Shown: positions 11,633-12,235 of the stretch, piece by piece
Numbering within the stretch: the first letter of the stretch is position 1
How the letters are laid out: each line of letters begins with the position of its first letter
Source: Baffinella frigidus
Taxonomy: Eukaryota > Cryptophyceae > Cryptomonadales > Baffinellaceae
Reading direction: 5' to 3'
Length of the DNA: 12,235 nt
Assembly (NCBI GenBank): GCA_026770585.1
Contig: MU646458.1
Span: 124,233 to 136,467 of the forward strand
Position numbers and translations under genes: made by a program
Notes under the pieces: generated by a model
Database searches by the model: none
Told to the model about the DNA's origin: nothing
The model's input: the letters and a program-made list of their open reading frames with translations, nothing else

Positions 11633-11802
11633 GACTGACTCGAATGAGGCACGCAGGCAAAAAAGAGTGATGGAGCCTGACCCGAGCGACCCCACCGGGC
11701 TTCGGTTCCTGGGCAACGACCAGCGGGAGCGGTTTGTGCCGCACGTGGTCCGGGAGGCTCGTGGACTTCCGAACGTGGCGCGCGTTTTCGACGTCGGCGC
11801 AG
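11633..11802 (+). CDS. Class I SAM-dependent methyltransferase, central exon
   Basis: Starts at TTGCAG| and reads TDSNEARRQKRVMEPDPSDP, GLRFLGNDQRERFVPHVVRE and ARGLPNVARVFDVGAG, ending GCAG|GTTCTG. VFDVGAG is the first part of motif I (hhDhGxGxG), the glycine-rich loop that binds S-adenosylmethionine in Rossmann-fold methyltransferases; the second half of the loop is on the next exon. An ATG at 11670 could be a start, but the upstream exon joins in frame, so I treat this as internal. Substrate cannot be inferred. The enzyme family is clear, the subfamily is not. Confidence 0.7.
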
Positions 11803-12063
11803 GTTCTGGGTTATGTCCCATTCTGTTTGGGCTCACCAATTTGGTGGGAGCGTGACATTCTCAAGTTGACGGAATTGTACCGCAACCCCAGCAAGTCAAC
11901 TTGAGAATAGTCGGATAACACCAGGGTTCTTTCGCCCAACACAACGGCACGAGCAGCTGTAAATGCGAGGACGTGTTTCCAACTTGGGTTGCATGCGTAC
12001 GACTTGAAAAGCTCCGACCGCCCAAACCAACTCTCCCCTTTGACCCAACCCATCGATTCCCAG
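11803..12063 (+). other. 261-nt intron splitting motif I, carrying introner-like element F
   Basis: Starts GTTCTG right after the first glycines of motif I and ends GATTCCCAG. Element F occupies about 11817-11914 in the sense direction: TCTGTTTGGGCTCACCAA box, then ATTCTCAAGTTGAC (11857-11870) and its perfect 14-bp complement GTCAACTTGAGAAT (11895-11908) around a 24-nt loop with GTACCGCAACCCC. Element F's own end (GATAACACCAG, 11924) is not a workable acceptor, because the frame after it stops; the native acceptor lies about 140 nt further on. Confidence 0.7.
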
Positions 12064-12199
12064 GGTCGGGGCACATCGTCGACCTGGCGCTCTCCCCCGC
12101 GCGCCCCCCCGGGACGTCGACCATCATCTCCCTCTGCGAGCTCAACGCCGCCTTCCTCGAGGAGTACAAGAACCGCGTGCGGGCGCACGCTAGTCGCGG
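12064..12199 (+). CDS. Class I SAM-dependent methyltransferase, downstream exon
   Basis: Joined to the previous exon the frame reads VGAGSGHIVDLALS, completing motif I, then TSTIISLCELNAAFLEEYKN and RVRAHA. The LCELN stretch fits the acidic end of strand beta-2 that contacts the ribose of SAM in this fold. Third positions are almost all G or C. The exon end is a guess: CGCGG|GTTCGA precedes a C-rich telomere-like stretch that runs to the window edge, so the gene continues beyond it. Confidence 0.68.
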
Positions 12200-12206
12200 G
12201 TTCGAC

Positions 12207-12235
12207 CCTCAACCCCAAACCCCAAAACCCAAACC
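12207..12235 (-). repeat. C-rich telomere-like stretch at window edge
   Basis: CCCTCAACCCCAAACCCC and more of the same to the end. Reverse orientation relative to most arrays here. Probably the start of the next intron of the methyltransferase gene. Confidence 0.7.

Noticed and set aside
1-12235. CRISPR array, tRNA or rRNA genes
   Set aside because: Direct repeats here lack regular spacers. I saw no tRNA cloverleaf pattern and no rRNA core sequence by eye; a covariance-model scan was not possible.
1-12235. Autonomous transposon or retroelement protein
   Set aside because: No reverse transcriptase, integrase or transposase motif was recognised in any frame. The mobile elements here are non-autonomous.

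Overview
This window looks like nuclear DNA of a microbial eukaryote, probably an alga or other protist. It has many GT...AG introns, short GC-rich exons, plant-type TTTAGGG heptamers, foldback elements, and no bacterial operon or ribosome-binding-site structure. A dinoflagellate or similar alga is a reasonable guess (TTTAGGG heptamers, occasional GC donors, introner-like introns), but the sequence does not settle the taxon. The open frames are short, and most of the long ones run over repeats. The real coding signal is in short exon-like blocks recognised by strong G/C at third codon positions, splice sites at their edges, and conservation between duplicated copies.

Layout. 1-3420 is mostly repeats: a small ORF with an acidic tail and basic cluster (107-277), a 40/42-bp tandem repeat, a GA tract, a foldback family with CCTAGG cores, a dispersed exon-like block, and long degenerate TTTAGGG arrays. 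3600-10540 is rich in minus-strand exon-like blocks, many present as duplicated copies: a block at 3612/4012, a 47-nt exon at 4793-5839, a 120-nt (40-codon) exon at 6133-6930, a 78-nt exon at 7156/7363, a block at 8528/8896, a block with four copies at 9449-9899, and one at 10495-10538. The sequence between them is degenerate telomere-like repeat, foldback elements, or a short dispersed intron element. 10600-12199 carries plus-strand exons. The best is part of a class I SAM-dependent methyltransferase, with an intron cutting motif I (exons 11389-11465, 11633-11802, 12064-12199).

Main result. A dispersed element of about 75-115 bp, with an ACCAATTTGGTG box and a CAAGTTGAC...GTCAACTTG foldback, lies in introns or candidate introns of both strands, always in the sense direction of its host. 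In two copies (4946-5019 and 5067-5178) it coincides with a whole GT...AG intron. This is what introner-like elements look like. With the tandemly duplicated exons and the use of degenerate telomeric repeat as intron sequence, the window reads as a place where new exons and introns are made from repeats. I could not establish which exons join into one transcript, nor the function of the minus-strand protein(s).
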